Below, piece by piece: positions 1 to 8,347 of a DNA stretch of 64,000 bases; position 1 is the first letter of the stretch, and each line of letters opens with the position of its first letter. The stretch is taken from assembly GCF_052113225.1 (NCBI RefSeq), contig NZ_JBFRCT010000006.1, positions 1-64,000 on the forward strand, written 5' to 3'. Source of the stretch: Pristimantibacillus sp052113225. GTDB taxonomy: Bacteria > Bacillota > Bacilli > Paenibacillales > Paenibacillaceae. The notes under the pieces are model-generated. The model worked only from the letters and a program-made list of their open reading frames with translations, was not told the origin of the DNA and did no database searches. Made by a program: the position numbers and the translations under genes.

Positions 1-105
1 TTAGTAATTAGTAAGACCCCTTGAAGACGACGAGGTTGATAGGTTCGGGGTGGAAGCACAGCAATGTGTGGAGCTGACGAATACTAATCGGTCGAGGGCT
101 TATCC
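1..105 (+). rRNA. 23S ribosomal RNA, 3' end only
   Basis: The first about 105 bases match the conserved 3' end of Firmicute 23S rRNA, ending in ACTAATCGGTCGAGGGCTTA. The rest of the gene lies before the window. The exact 3' end is estimated by similarity to known Bacillus genes and may be off by a few bases. The next gene is a tRNA only about 86 bases on, with no 5S gene in between. Confidence 0.95.
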
Positions 106-191
106 TAAAAACGTTTATGATTCATTCATAAACATCGCTTAAGAATTTTCACTTTCGCATCCAGTTTTCAAGGCGCAAGCTTTGATTATAT
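106..191 (+). other. 23S-tRNA spacer without a 5S gene
   Basis: This 86-base spacer holds a short hairpin (GTTTATGA with TCATAAAC, about 114-134) that probably guides 3' processing of the 23S precursor. It also holds the string CATCCAGTTTTCAAGG, of a kind I recall from Bacillales rRNA spacers ahead of 5S. The spacer is too short for a 5S gene of about 117 bases and I see no 5S-like sequence. Confidence 0.7.
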
Positions 192-267
192 TCCCTGATA
201 GCTCAGTTGGTAGAGCACTCGACTGTTAATCGAGTTGTCACAGGTTCGAGTCCTGTTCGGGGAGCCA
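192..267 (+). tRNA. tRNA-Asn (GTT)
   Basis: First gene of the array. A full cloverleaf can be drawn: acceptor TCCCTGA pairs with TCGGGGA, the anticodon loop CTGTTAA gives GTT, the T loop is GTTCGAGTC, and CCA is encoded. Confidence 0.97.
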
Positions 268-271
268 ATAT

Positions 272-362
272 AGAGAGGTGTCCGAGTGGTCGAAGGAGCA
301 CGATTGGAAATCGTGTAGGCTCTAACCGGGTCTCGAGGGTTCGAATCCCTTCCTCTCTGCCA
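272..362 (+). tRNA. tRNA-Ser (GGA)
   Basis: Class II tRNA with a long variable arm. Acceptor AGAGAGG pairs with CCTCTCT, the anticodon loop TTGGAAA gives GGA, and CCA is encoded. Only 4 bases separate it from tRNA-Asn. Confidence 0.96.
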
Positions 363-405
363 TATAACTTTTCTTACGGAGTAGATCTTACTTCGCAGAT
401 CGCAA

Positions 406-480
406 GGCCCGTTGGTCAAGGGGTTAAGACACCTCCCTTTCACGGAGGTAACAGGGGTTCGAATCCCCTACGGGTCACCA
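406..480 (+). tRNA. tRNA-Glu (TTC)
   Basis: Acceptor GGCCCGT pairs with ACGGGTC (one G-T pair), the anticodon loop CTTTCAC gives TTC, and CCA is encoded. Confidence 0.97.
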
Positions 481-560
481 TCTTTACAAAAAAAAGATTA
501 AAAAAATCTTGCAAAGCAGACTTCGATATGATATATTATAAAAGTCGCTCGAGAGAATAT

Positions 561-636
561 GGAGGCTTAGCTCAGCTGGGAGAGCATCTGCCTTACAAGC
601 AGAGGGTCGGGGGTTCGATCCCCTCAGCCTCCACCA
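561..636 (+). tRNA. tRNA-Val (TAC)
   Basis: Acceptor GGAGGCT pairs with AGCCTCC, the anticodon loop CTTACAA gives TAC, and CCA is encoded. The 80-base spacer before it is AT-rich and holds no gene. Confidence 0.97.
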
Positions 637-652
637 TATAATATTTTGATGA

Positions 653-729
653 CGCGGGGTGGAGCAGCTCGGTAGCTCGTCGGGCTCATAACCCGAAGGC
701 CGCAGGTTCAAATCCTGCCCCCGCAACCA
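653..729 (+). tRNA. initiator tRNA-fMet (CAT)
   Basis: Acceptor CGCGGGG faces CCCCGCA, leaving the C1-A72 mismatch typical of initiator tRNA. The anticodon stem ends in three G-C pairs (GGG/CCC around CTCATAA), the other initiator hallmark. CCA is encoded. Confidence 0.97.
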
Positions 730-765
730 AAACTTTATCTTCGGTTCTTACCGAGAACACGATGT

Positions 766-842
766 GGAGCTGTGGTGTAGAGGCCTAACATGCCTGCCTG
801 TCACGCAGGAGACCGCGGGTTCGAATCCCGTCAGCTCCGCCA
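766..842 (+). tRNA. tRNA-Asp (GTC)
   Basis: Acceptor GGAGCTG pairs with CAGCTCC, the anticodon loop CTGTCAC gives GTC, and CCA is encoded. Confidence 0.97.
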
Positions 843-857
843 TTTCATCAAACATCA

Positions 858-933
<76 letters not shown>

Positions 934-960
934 TGTTAGATGGGTTAAAAATTTTAATAT

Positions 961-1036
<76 letters not shown>

Positions 1037-1044
1037 TAGCTTGT

Positions 1045-1128
1045 GGAGGGCTAGTGAAGTGGCTAAACACGGCAGACTGTAAATCTGCTCCTTCGGGTTC
1101 GGTGGTTCGAATCCATCGCCCTCCACCA
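1045..1128 (+). tRNA. tRNA-Tyr (GTA)
   Basis: Class II tRNA with a long variable arm. Acceptor GGAGGGC pairs with GCCCTCC, the anticodon loop CTGTAAA gives GTA, and CCA is encoded. Confidence 0.97.
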
Positions 1129-1131
1129 TTT

Positions 1132-1205
1132 AGGGGCATAGTTTAAAGGTAGAACAAAGGTCTCCAAAACCTTTGGTGTGGGTTCAATTCCTGCTGCCCC
1201 TGCCA
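1132..1205 (+). tRNA. tRNA-Trp (CCA)
   Basis: Acceptor AGGGGCA pairs with TGCCCCT and the anticodon loop CTCCAAA gives CCA. The 3' CCA is encoded. Only 3 bases separate it from tRNA-Tyr. Confidence 0.96.
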
Positions 1206-1228
1206 GATTTGAATAAAGTAGTGAGTAT

Positions 1229-1305
1229 GGCGGTCGTGGCGAAGGGGTTAACGCACCGGTCTGTGGCTCCGGCATTCGTGGGTTCAAGTCCCATCGATCG
1301 CCCCA
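1229..1305 (+). tRNA. tRNA-His (GTG)
   Basis: Acceptor GCGGTCG pairs with CGATCGC. An extra 5' G (position 1229) faces the discriminator C, the histidine identity element. The anticodon loop gives GTG and CCA is encoded. Confidence 0.96.
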
Positions 1306-1338
1306 TTTTCACTCTTTGCTCAAAAAAGATGTTTGTGT

Positions 1339-1414
1339 TGGGGATTAGCCAAGTGGTAAGGCAACGGACTTTGACTCCGTCATTCCAAAGGTTCGAATCC
1401 TTTATCCCCAGCCA
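1339..1414 (+). tRNA. tRNA-Gln (TTG)
   Basis: Acceptor TGGGGAT pairs with ATCCCCA, the anticodon loop gives TTG, and CCA is encoded. Confidence 0.97.
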
Positions 1415-1419
1415 TTTAT

Positions 1420-1494
1420 GCGGAAGTGGCTCAGCGGTAGAGCATCGCCTTGCCAAGGCGAGGGTCGCGGGTTCGATTCCCGTCTTCCGCTCCA
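1420..1494 (+). tRNA. tRNA-Gly (GCC)
   Basis: Acceptor GCGGAAG pairs with CTTCCGC, the anticodon loop TTGCCAA gives GCC, and CCA is encoded. Confidence 0.97.
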
Positions 1495-1508
1495 AAAGTT
1501 TTTAGGAT

Positions 1509-1582
1509 GGCGCCATAGCCAAGTGGTAAGGCAGAGCTCTGCAAAAGCTTTACCCCCAGTTCGAGTCTGGGTGGCGCCTCCA
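1509..1582 (+). tRNA. tRNA-Cys (GCA)
   Basis: Acceptor GGCGCCA pairs with TGGCGCC, the anticodon loop CTGCAAA gives GCA, and CCA is encoded. Confidence 0.97.
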
Positions 1583-1600
1583 CAATTATCTCGAAAAGAT

Positions 1601-1677
1601 GTGCCCTTAGCTCAGCTGGATAGAGCGTTTGACTACGAATCAAAAGGTCAGGAGTTCGAATCTCTTAGGGCACGCCA
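1601..1677 (+). tRNA. tRNA-Arg (ACG)
   Basis: Acceptor GTGCCCT pairs with AGGGCAC. The anticodon loop CTACGAA gives ACG, where A34 is normally edited to inosine. CCA is encoded. As I recall the Bacillus subtilis trnD array, this position carries a leucine tRNA instead. Confidence 0.96.
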
Positions 1678-1689
1678 TATTTACCAAAT

Positions 1690-1771
1690 GCCGGTGTGGC
1701 GGAATGGCAGACGCGCGCGACTCAAAATCGTGAGGGAAACCGTGGAGGTTCGAGTCCTCTCACCGGCACCA
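1690..1771 (+). tRNA. tRNA-Leu (CAA)
   Basis: Class II tRNA with a long variable arm. Acceptor GCCGGTG pairs with CACCGGC, the anticodon loop CTCAAAA gives CAA, and CCA is encoded. Last gene of the array. Confidence 0.97.
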
Positions 1772-1785
1772 TACTTTAAATTTAC

Positions 1786-1820
1786 AACGCTGATTGCAGA
1801 TTCTTGCAGTCAGCGTTTTT
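1786..1820 (+). terminator. terminator of the rRNA-tRNA operon
   Basis: A 13-bp stem starting AACGCTGATTGCA and closing TGCAGTCAGCGTT, with a 6-base loop, ends in five T. It lies 15 bases after the last tRNA. Confidence 0.9.
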
Positions 1821-1831
1821 GCTTTGTATTG

Positions 1832-1859
1832 AAGTGCTTAAGATCTTAAGCACTTTTTT
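1832..1859 (+). terminator. second terminator, perfect palindrome
   Basis: A perfect 24-base palindrome (AAGTGCTTAAG and its complement) runs into six T. It backs up the terminator just before it and shields the germination operon from rRNA transcription. The A-rich left side is too short to make it a clear bidirectional terminator. Confidence 0.8.
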
Positions 1860-1931
1860 GTTTTGTTTATCGACTAGGTTCTTTGACCATACTGAAAGGT
1901 ATCTGAAAATGCGAAGAGGTCGGTAGACAGC

Positions 1932-3398
1932 ATGAAGCAGCCATTTGATATTCTGGCGATAAAAAAGATGCTTTCAAAAAGCGCGGATGTTGTTTGTCGT
2001 GAATTTAGGATAGGCAAAGATGGCGTAAACATAGATGCAATTTTGTTTTATACGGATGGACTAGTAGATACGAAGGCGATTCAAGATTTTATTCTTGAGA
2101 CGCTGATGATTGAAGTTGATAAAACTGATTTAATCTCAAACAGGTTAAAAGACTATATAACTGCTGGAGATATCACAACTGTTGATGATACGGAGATGCT
2201 GTATCATCATCTATTTTCTGGACATGCGATTTTGCTGTTGAATCGTGGGTCATTATGTTACTCCATTGGTATGTATGCGGCTAAGGGAAGAGAAGTAGCA
2301 GATTCTATTGGAGAAACGGTTATCCGTGGACCTAAAGAAGCTTTTACAGAGACGATCCGGATAAATACGGCGCTAATAAGACGTAAAATCAAAAACCCCA
2401 ATCTGTGGCTGGAGAACAGACAGATCGGGAATGTCACTAAAACAGATGTTTCAATTATGTATATCAATGGGATTGTAACAGATTCGATCGTGCAGGAAGT
2501 AAAGGACAGACTGGATCAAATCGATATTGATGGCATTTTGGAAAGCCAATATATCGAAGAATTGATTCAAGACGATATTTATACTCCTTTTCCTACGATG
2601 TACAACACGGAACGGCCGGATGTGATCGCAGCTGAACTGTTGGAAGGGAAGATTGCGATCCTGGTGGATGGGACTCCACATGTTCTTATCGTACCGGCCT
2701 TATTTATCTCATTCCTGCATTCGGCGGAGGATTACTATCAGCGTGCGGATATTAGTTCGCTGCTGCGGATCCTGCGATTTGTCGGCATATTCATCGCGCT
2801 GCTCGGACCTTCGCTATATATTGCGATTACTACGTTTCATCAGGAAATGCTTCCAACTCCCTTGCTCATTAGTCTAGCGGCTCAGAGAGAGGGGATTCCT
2901 TTTCCAGCTTTGATTGAAGCGCTAATGATGGAGATTACGTTCGAGGTGCTGCGTGAGGCCGGGATTCGTATGCCTAGGCCTATAGGACAAGCCATCTCGA
3001 TTGTAGGGACACTCGTTATTGGCCAAGCTGCTGTTGAGGCGGGGATTGTATCAGCAGCGATGGTTATCGTTGTGTCGATTACAGCCATTTCCAGTTTTGT
3101 TGTGCCTTCCATCAATATGTCGATTTCAATACGAATGATTCGTTTCATCATTATGGGACTAGCTGCCTCATTTGGACTTTACGGAATTGTGATCGGTATT
3201 CTTGCTCTTATTTTGCATTTGTGCAGCTTGCGATCGTTTGGAATTCCTTACATGACTCCATTAGGTCCCTATAATGCAGATAGCAAGAGGGATACGATAT
3301 TCCGTTTACCGTTTTGGGTAATGAAAACACGTCCACGATTAATTAGCCAGAAGAATATAACGCGTAACAAAACCAAGCCTCCGGGCCCAAATCGGTAG
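1932..3398 (+). CDS. spore germinant receptor subunit A (GerA/GerKA family)
   Basis: 488 residues, the usual length for the family. Residues 1-240 are the soluble N-terminal domain. From about 245 come several hydrophobic helices, with family-typical stretches such as DGTPHVLIVPALF and EGIPFPALIEALMMEITFEV. In Bacillus the A subunit sits in the spore inner membrane with B, C and D, senses small germinants and starts ion release. The weak ribosome site GAGGT lies about 12 bases before ATG. Subunit C starts 11 bases after the stop, so this is the first gene of an A-C-D-B operon. The gene itself is intact, but its partners C and B are interrupted, so whether a working receptor is made is open. 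Confidence 0.93.
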   Translation: MKQPFDILAIKKMLSKSADVVCREFRIGKDGVNIDAILFYTDGLVDTKAIQDFILETLMIEVDKTDLISNRLKDYITAGDITTVDDTEMLYHHLFSGHAILLLNRGSLCYSIGMYAAKGREVADSIGETVIRGPKEAFTETIRINTALIRRKIKNPNLWLENRQIGNVTKTDVSIMYINGIVTDSIVQEVKDRLDQIDIDGILESQYIEELIQDDIYTPFPTMYNTERPDVIAAELLEGKIAILVDGTPHVLIVPALFISFLHSAEDYYQRADISSLLRILRFVGIFIALLGPSLYIAITTFHQEMLPTPLLISLAAQREGIPFPALIEALMMEITFEVLREAGIRMPRPIGQAISIVGTLVIGQAAVEAGIVSAAMVIVVSITAISSFVVPSINMSISIRMIRFIIMGLAASFGLYGIVIGILALILHLCSLRSFGIPYMTPLGPYNADSKRDTIFRLPFWVMKTRPRLISQKNITRNKTKPPGPNR

Positions 3399-3409
3399 GT
3401 GAAGGAATA

Positions 3410-4611
3410 ATGAAACAGAGAACATTAGCAGTTCTGCTTCTATTGCCTTTACTTCTGGCTATAACAGGTTGTTGGAATCGGAGAGAACTGAATGACCTGG
3501 CCATCGCGGTGGGTCTTGGCTTCGATAAGGTTGGTGATCAGTACCTGGTATCTGTGCAGGTTGTAGATCCGGGAGAAGTCGCTTCAAATAAAACCTCTGG
3601 TGCAAGGACACCAGTAACGTTGTATCAGGCAAAAGGACAAACCATCTTCGAGGCGATGCGTAAGATTACAACGTGTCACCCAGGAAAATTTATAATTCCC
3701 ATCTTCGTATTCTTGTCATTCAAGAAGATCTGGCAAGAGAGGGAGTAAATGATGTTCTTGATTATGTTTCACGTAATCATGAGCATCGTACAGACTTTTA
3801 TATTGTCGTTGCAAGGAAGACGAGTGCGGCCAGCACACTCAAAGTTCTCACTCATCTGGAGGCCATTCCGGCGAACCAAATGTATTATTCTTTAAGTGCT
3901 TCGCAAAAAGCTTGGGGGCATACATCTACCATGACGCTTGATATGCTTATTAGAGACATTGTCAGCGAAGGTAAGAGTCCTGTTTTGACCGGTATTCGAT
4001 ATAGGGGGCCACAAGAAGTAGGCAAGAGCAAGCAAAATGTTGAAGAAATCTCATCACCTGCAATACTTGTATACACAGGGCTTGGAGTTTTCAGGAAAGA
4101 TAAGCTGATTGGATGGCTGTCAGAGGAAGACAGCAGAAACTATTCGTTTATCCACGATGATATTGACAGCACAGTTCTTGTTATTCCTTGTCCATCGGGA
4201 GGGAAATTATCTCTTGAGGTGATCCGGTTTAAAACGAAGATAAAGTCAAGCTTAACTGGTGATAATCCAGCTATTAAGCTGACTTCTCGAACAGAGGTCA
4301 ATATCGGGGAAGTGAAATGTCGGATTGATTTGACGAAGCTGGATACGATTAATGAGCTTCAAACCATTGCCAGTGAGCAGCTTCAGACAAATATGGAGAA
4401 GACGATAAAAAAGGTACAGCAGACATATGGAGTCGATATTTTTGGTTTTGGAGATGCGTTCCATCGTTCGTACCCAAAATATTGGCATAAGGTTACCGAG
4501 CAATGGGAGACTTTTTTTCCAAGCCTTCCTGTAACCGTGAAGGTAGATCTTCAAATCCGAGAAATAGGTACGTTGAATAACTCATTTATGGAGCAGAAGC
4601 AAAGGGAGTAA
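3410..4611 (+). pseudogene. spore germinant receptor lipoprotein subunit C (Ger(x)C), frameshifted
   Basis: The N-terminal part has a lipoprotein signal with lipobox ITGC and the typical start CWNRRELNDLAI. It stays open to about 3672 (reading EAMRKITT), then the sense frame shifts by one base and continues as VSPRKIYNSHLRILVI to the stop at 4611. One G missing at about 3672-3673 (ACA ACG [G]TG TCA) explains it. Repaired, the protein is about 400 residues, the normal family length. In Bacillus GerAC-type proteins are lipid-anchored parts of the germinant receptor. It may be a recent pseudogene or a sequencing error; the rest of the reading frame is clean. Confidence 0.85.
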
Positions 4612-4613
4612 CT

Positions 4614-4847
4614 ATGTGGAGCATTATTGGTATTCTCATCGTCACCGCAGCTATTATTGCCTATGAGATTCCGAAGCTGATCAAGAGAAGGTCAATCCGT
4701 GATGGAGTTGTATTCGGAATCCTGATTGTAATGGGCTGTACAGCTGCCGTACTCGGAAGCTTGCATGTGGATTTGCCGAATCCTATAACAGGTATTAATG
4801 CTGTGTTTAAACCGCTTGGCAGTATGATTTATGAATCATTCAAATGA
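4614..4847 (+). CDS. small germinant receptor D subunit-like membrane protein
   Basis: 77 residues with two predicted membrane helices (about 2-20 and 32-53) and a basic loop KLIKRRSIRDG between them. Ribosome site GGGAG precedes ATG. Small two-helix proteins of about 75 residues encoded inside gerA-type operons (GerKD and YfkS type) are known in Bacillus and modulate receptor function. The position between C and B and the size fit that group; function here is inferred from context. Confidence 0.75.
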   Translation: MWSIIGILIVTAAIIAYEIPKLIKRRSIRDGVVFGILIVMGCTAAVLGSLHVDLPNPITGINAVFKPLGSMIYESFK

Positions 4848-4859
4848 GGGATGCCGGAC

Positions 4860-5953
4860 ATGCTGGAAAAAGGAAAAATAAGTGCACGCCAATTTACCAT
4901 ATTGGTATTTCTCTTTATGATTGGCACGTCCATCCTAATCGTTCCCTCAATGGTTGTTAGTCTTGCTAAGCAGGATGGCTGGATTTCAGTATTAATTGGG
5001 ATTGTCATAAGCTTGCTTTCCATATTATTGTATTATGCTCTAGCAGCTCGATACCCGGATAAAACTCTAGCGGAGTATTGTGAGCTTATATTAGGAAAAT
5101 GGCTGGGAAAGCTGGTTTCTCTCTTTCTTATGTCGTATATCTTTATATTAACGGCTCTCTTGCTCCGCGTTGTGGGCAACTTTATGACGATGGAGATTAT
5201 GCCGGAGACGCCTATTGAAGTTATTCACATTCTTATTGTAGCTGTGGTAATCTATGCGGTCAGGCAGGGACTTGAAACCTTTAGCCGCACTTCTGAGATT
5301 ATGCTGCCGGTCATCCTAGTCCTGTTTCTTTTATTCGCCGTTTTACTGCTGAAAGAAATAGATGTGGAACGGATTCAACCTGTTATGGAGTGGGCATGAA
5401 GCCAGTACTCCTTGCCTCTTTTTATTTTTTTAGTCTGCAGGAGCTTATGGTCTTCCTGATGCTTGTTCCCTATGTGAATCGTAAGGACAGGGTTAAACAA
5501 AGCTGGATGATGGGGTCTCTGCTGGGGGGAATGGTTCTGTTAGTTTCTATTCTCCTGTGTATTCTAGTTTTGGGCAGTGATTTTACTGCACGTAACATGT
5601 ATCCGACCTATACCCTGGCGAAGCAGATCAATGTCGCAAATTTTTTGCAAAAGGTGGAGTCCGTCATTGCTGTTATATGGTTGATTACGATTTTTTTCAA
5701 AATTACAATCAGCTATTATGCAGCTATTCTAGGTACTGCACAATCGCTTGGCTTAAAGGATTAGCGCACGCTGACGCTGCCACTTGGAATCATTCTGGTG
5801 GTGCTGTCGATTGTTGTGTACAAAAATATTGTAGACTATATCGAATTTACGCCGAGGGTATGGTCGGTTTATGCAATGGTTTCAATGGTTGTTATTCCTT
5901 TGCTACTTCTGCTTGTTGATCTTATTCGGTCCAAGTTGAAAGCAAGCACTTAG
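4860..5953 (+). pseudogene. spore germination permease subunit B (GerB family), frameshift plus in-frame stop
   Basis: Begins MLEKGKISARQFTILVF, typical for GerAB-type amino-acid-permease-like proteins; GAGGG lies 9 bases before this ATG, better spaced than for the ATG at 4851. The frame breaks at about 5391 (VMEW then GMKPVLLASFYFF), explained by one missing G in the run TGGG. A second lesion is an in-frame TAG at 5762-5764, where relatives have Tyr (GLKDYR). The same frame then continues LTLPLGIILVVLSIVVYKN to the stop at 5951-5953. Repaired, it is 364 residues, the usual size. Two lesions of different kinds argue for real decay, though single-base errors in a draft assembly cannot be excluded. 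Confidence 0.85.
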
Positions 5954-5987
5954 CGCGGGTTCCCTCGATGGAATCGGCGCTTTTTTT
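5952..5987 (+). terminator. terminator of the germination operon
   Basis: AGCGC-G-GGTTCC pairs with GGAATC-G-GCGCT around a 6-base loop, followed by seven T. It starts at the stop codon of the B gene. Confidence 0.88.
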
Positions 5988-6140
5988 GTCTAATTGGCCT
6001 TGGGGCGGAAGCGCGACTCGACTAAGGTCTAGCATAGATACCGTCGGTAGTCCGTTTTAGAAAGTGTGAATTCGATCTACAATAGGTACATAAGCAAGAA
6101 GCGCTTCACAGTAACGTAAAGGAAGCGATTCGGAGAGGCG
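5988..6140 (+). promoter_or_regulatory. leader region of the envelope-stress operon
   Basis: About 150 bases between the germination terminator and the LiaI-like gene. LiaR-family boxes are expected here. Loosely related strings GACTAAGGTCTAGC (about 6017-6030) and GGTAGTCCG (about 6045) are visible, but no clean inverted repeat and no convincing -35/-10 pair. Confidence 0.35.
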
Positions 6141-6452
6141 GTGGAAGAAGCAATGGATGGGAAAAAGGCGTTAGGCTTAGTGCTTGCTGTTGCAGGCGGT
6201 ATCATGGTACTTAAATTCTTTGGGATTCACCTTGGGTTTTTATTCGGTACCCTGTTCGCGATTGTATTAATTGGACTTGGGGTAGTTGCTTGGAGAAGCA
6301 ATAGAAAAATAATCGGTGGAATCGTTGGTGCTATCGGTATTATCATGCTCCTGCCAGCATTGTCCAAATTGATTATGCTTGGAATCGCGGTTGTACTGAT
6401 TCTGTTCGGTATCTCCATGGTAAAGAAAAATAACAATCATCGAAATTTCTAA
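6141..6452 (+). CDS. LiaI-like small membrane protein
   Basis: 103 residues, almost all hydrophobic, with about four membrane segments separated by short basic turns (WRSNRK, VKKNNNHR). In Bacillus the LiaI-type protein anchors the PspA homologue LiaH at stressed membrane. Its place directly ahead of pspA fits that role. Start chosen at GTG 6141, with GGAG five bases before it; ATG 6153 is possible. It heads an apparent operon that runs through both pspA genes. Confidence 0.7.
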   Translation: MEEAMDGKKALGLVLAVAGGIMVLKFFGIHLGFLFGTLFAIVLIGLGVVAWRSNRKIIGGIVGAIGIIMLLPALSKLIMLGIAVVLILFGISMVKKNNNHRNF

Positions 6453-6475
6453 TATAAAAGTTGGGAGGGCCATAC

Positions 6476-7162
6476 ATGAGCATTATGCGGCGAGTGCGCG
6501 ACATAACGGTCGCCACCTTAAATGAAAGATTAGAGAAAGCAGAAGATCCTGTTCGCTTGATTGATCAGTTCCTCTGGTCAACACGTGAAGATATTATTCA
6601 AGCGGAGAAGCTGCATCAGCAGTACTTAGGACATAGCAATCATCTGAAAGCGCAATGGCTGCAAGCTGAACACCAAAAGGAAAAGCGAGAGCAGCAAGCA
6701 CTTACAGCACTAAAGGCTGGTGAAGAGCAGCTTGCACGAATGGCGCTTCATGAGAAAGCAACCAGTGAGGAACGTTCCGTGCAATACCGCGATCTGTATG
6801 AGCAAAGTCGGCAAAATACGATGGAGCTGGAAGATCAGCTTCGCGAAATGCGAAGTGAGTACCAACTGGTATATGACAAACGCGAGTATTACGCAGCGAG
6901 AATGGAGTCACTTAGACTTCAGCAGCGTATGAATGCAAGGTTCACAGAAGGTAGCCAGGCGGGCGGCATACAGCCAGGTACGATGTTCAGAAGGCTGGAA
7001 GATCGTATCGGTGATATGGAGATGGAAGCGAAGAGCCTGCATGATCTGCGCAGAATGGGCAAAGAGTTCATTACTGAAGCAGGTAACCAGGTGCAATCCA
7101 TTATTGACCGCGAGCTGCAGCAATTAAAGAAGAAGCTTGAGAAGGAAGGATGGTCGTCTTGA
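6476..7162 (+). CDS. PspA/IM30 family protein, first copy
   Basis: 228 residues. The start MRRVRDITVATLNERLEKAEDP at residue 4 and the long charged heptad pattern over residues 30-150 are those of PspA/IM30/Vipp1, which form large coiled-coil rings that stabilise damaged membrane. Start set at ATG 6476 with GGAGG 9 bases before it. The stop TGA overlaps the TTG start of the pspC gene. It is clearly more divergent from usual LiaH than the copy at 7629, so the two may mix or act at different sites. Confidence 0.85.
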   Translation: MSIMRRVRDITVATLNERLEKAEDPVRLIDQFLWSTREDIIQAEKLHQQYLGHSNHLKAQWLQAEHQKEKREQQALTALKAGEEQLARMALHEKATSEERSVQYRDLYEQSRQNTMELEDQLREMRSEYQLVYDKREYYAARMESLRLQQRMNARFTEGSQAGGIQPGTMFRRLEDRIGDMEMEAKSLHDLRRMGKEFITEAGNQVQSIIDRELQQLKKKLEKEGWSS

Positions 7163-7626
7163 AAAAACTGTACCGATCCCGCCGCGACAAGAAGCTGTTT
7201 GGCCTCTGCGGTGGACTAGCGGAAATGATCAACGTAGACGTGACGCTTATCCGTATCCTGCTTATCGTTGTAACGATCTTTACGAGCGGCTTCGCTATTC
7301 CGGTCTACCTCATTGCAGGCTTTATCGTACCGAAGGAACCTGGCTTCTATAACGGAGGTTTCGGACCTGGACCTGGATTTGGCGGCGGGTATGGCAGCAG
7401 TAATGGCAATAACTATGGCGGCAACAATTACGATTCATCCTACGGTGGTCCATACAAAAACCCTCCGCAAGGACAATGGGACAGCTATTCACAGTCCAGC
7501 AACAGCCAGCAATCTTCTTCATCGCAATTCGATAGCATGATGGACGATCTCGAAAAAAAAGCACTACGTAAAGAAATCGAAGAATTACGTGCCAAATTGG
7601 CCAAACATGAGAAGGGAGAGATTTAA
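7159..7626 (+). CDS. PspC domain membrane protein
   Basis: About 155 residues. The N-terminus KKLYRSRRDKKLFGLCGG, then LAEMINVDVTLIRILLIV and a second hydrophobic stretch ending FIVPKEP, is a textbook PspC domain: a transmembrane partner of PspA in envelope stress. A Gly/Asn/Tyr-rich linker (residues about 58-95) and a Ser/Gln-rich stretch lead to a C-terminal charged coiled coil LRKEIEELRAKLAKHEKGE. TTG 7159 is preferred over ATG 7150 because GGAAGGA sits at the right distance and the start overlaps the pspA stop (TTGA), suggesting translational coupling. Confidence 0.87.
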   Translation: MKKLYRSRRDKKLFGLCGGLAEMINVDVTLIRILLIVVTIFTSGFAIPVYLIAGFIVPKEPGFYNGGFGPGPGFGGGYGSSNGNNYGGNNYDSSYGGPYKNPPQGQWDSYSQSSNSQQSSSSQFDSMMDDLEKKALRKEIEELRAKLAKHEKGEI

Positions 7627-7628
7627 CA

Positions 7629-8324
7629 ATGGGAATTTTTAAAAGAATGAAAGACATGACGAAGGCTTCTGTAAACGAGGTATTGGATAAAATGGAAGAT
7701 CCGGTTGTTATGCTTAATCAATACTTGCGTGACATGGAATCGGAAATTCATCAAGCAGAAGTAACGGTAGCGAAACAAATGGCGAACGAACGCCGTCTGA
7801 AACAACGTCTGGAAGAAGCAGTTCGCGCTATTTCCGATCGCGAATCCAAAGCAGAAGCAGCGCTTCGTGCCGATCAAGAAGATTTCGCCCGCAAGCTGCT
7901 GGAGGAGAAGCTTTACTTCGAACAAAAAGTAGGTGAGTACACAGAGCTTCACGCTCAAGCAAAAGTACAGGCGGAAGAGCTGATGCAGCAACTGCACGGT
8001 ATGAAAGAGGAGTTCTACCAGCTTCGCAATAAGCGTAATGAGCTGGCTTCCCGTGCTCAAATCGCTAAAGCTCAGAAGCAAATGGCACAGATTTCCTCGA
8101 ACCATTCAATTGACAGTGGTACAGCATCTAGAGGCTTCCACCGTATGGAAGAGAAAATTATGCAGCTTGAAGCTGAAGCGGATGTTCTTCGCACCCCTTA
8201 TGCTTACAATGGCAATGGCAGCACGACAGGTACATTTAACGCCATCGATATGGAGAAAAAGCTGAAGGTTGATGAACAGCTTGAGGCGTTAAAAAATAAG
8301 ATGAGTAAACCGGTAGAACAATAA
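7629..8324 (+). CDS. PspA/IM30 family protein (LiaH-like), second copy
   Basis: 231 residues starting MGIFKRMKDMTKASVNEVLD, with PVVMLNQYLRDMESEIHQAE, the canonical PspA N-terminal helices, followed by about 110 residues of coiled coil. Ribosome site GGGAGAG lies ahead of ATG and the gene follows pspC by 2 bases. In Bacillus the equivalent LiaH is strongly induced by lipid-II-targeting antibiotics through LiaRS, and a LiaRS-type pair lies directly downstream here. Confidence 0.9.
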   Translation: MGIFKRMKDMTKASVNEVLDKMEDPVVMLNQYLRDMESEIHQAEVTVAKQMANERRLKQRLEEAVRAISDRESKAEAALRADQEDFARKLLEEKLYFEQKVGEYTELHAQAKVQAEELMQQLHGMKEEFYQLRNKRNELASRAQIAKAQKQMAQISSNHSIDSGTASRGFHRMEEKIMQLEAEADVLRTPYAYNGNGSTTGTFNAIDMEKKLKVDEQLEALKNKMSKPVEQ

Positions 8325-8347
8325 TTAAGCTAACAGCATGACAAAGC

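Noticed and set aside
1865..1896. Sigma-G type promoter before the germination operon
   Set aside because: CATACTG resembles a sigma-G -10 box, but no convincing -35 element lies at the right distance.
6000..6060. Candidate LiaR binding box before the LiaI-like gene
   Set aside because: GACTAAGG and GGTAGTC half-sites are present, but spacing and symmetry are too poor to call an operator.
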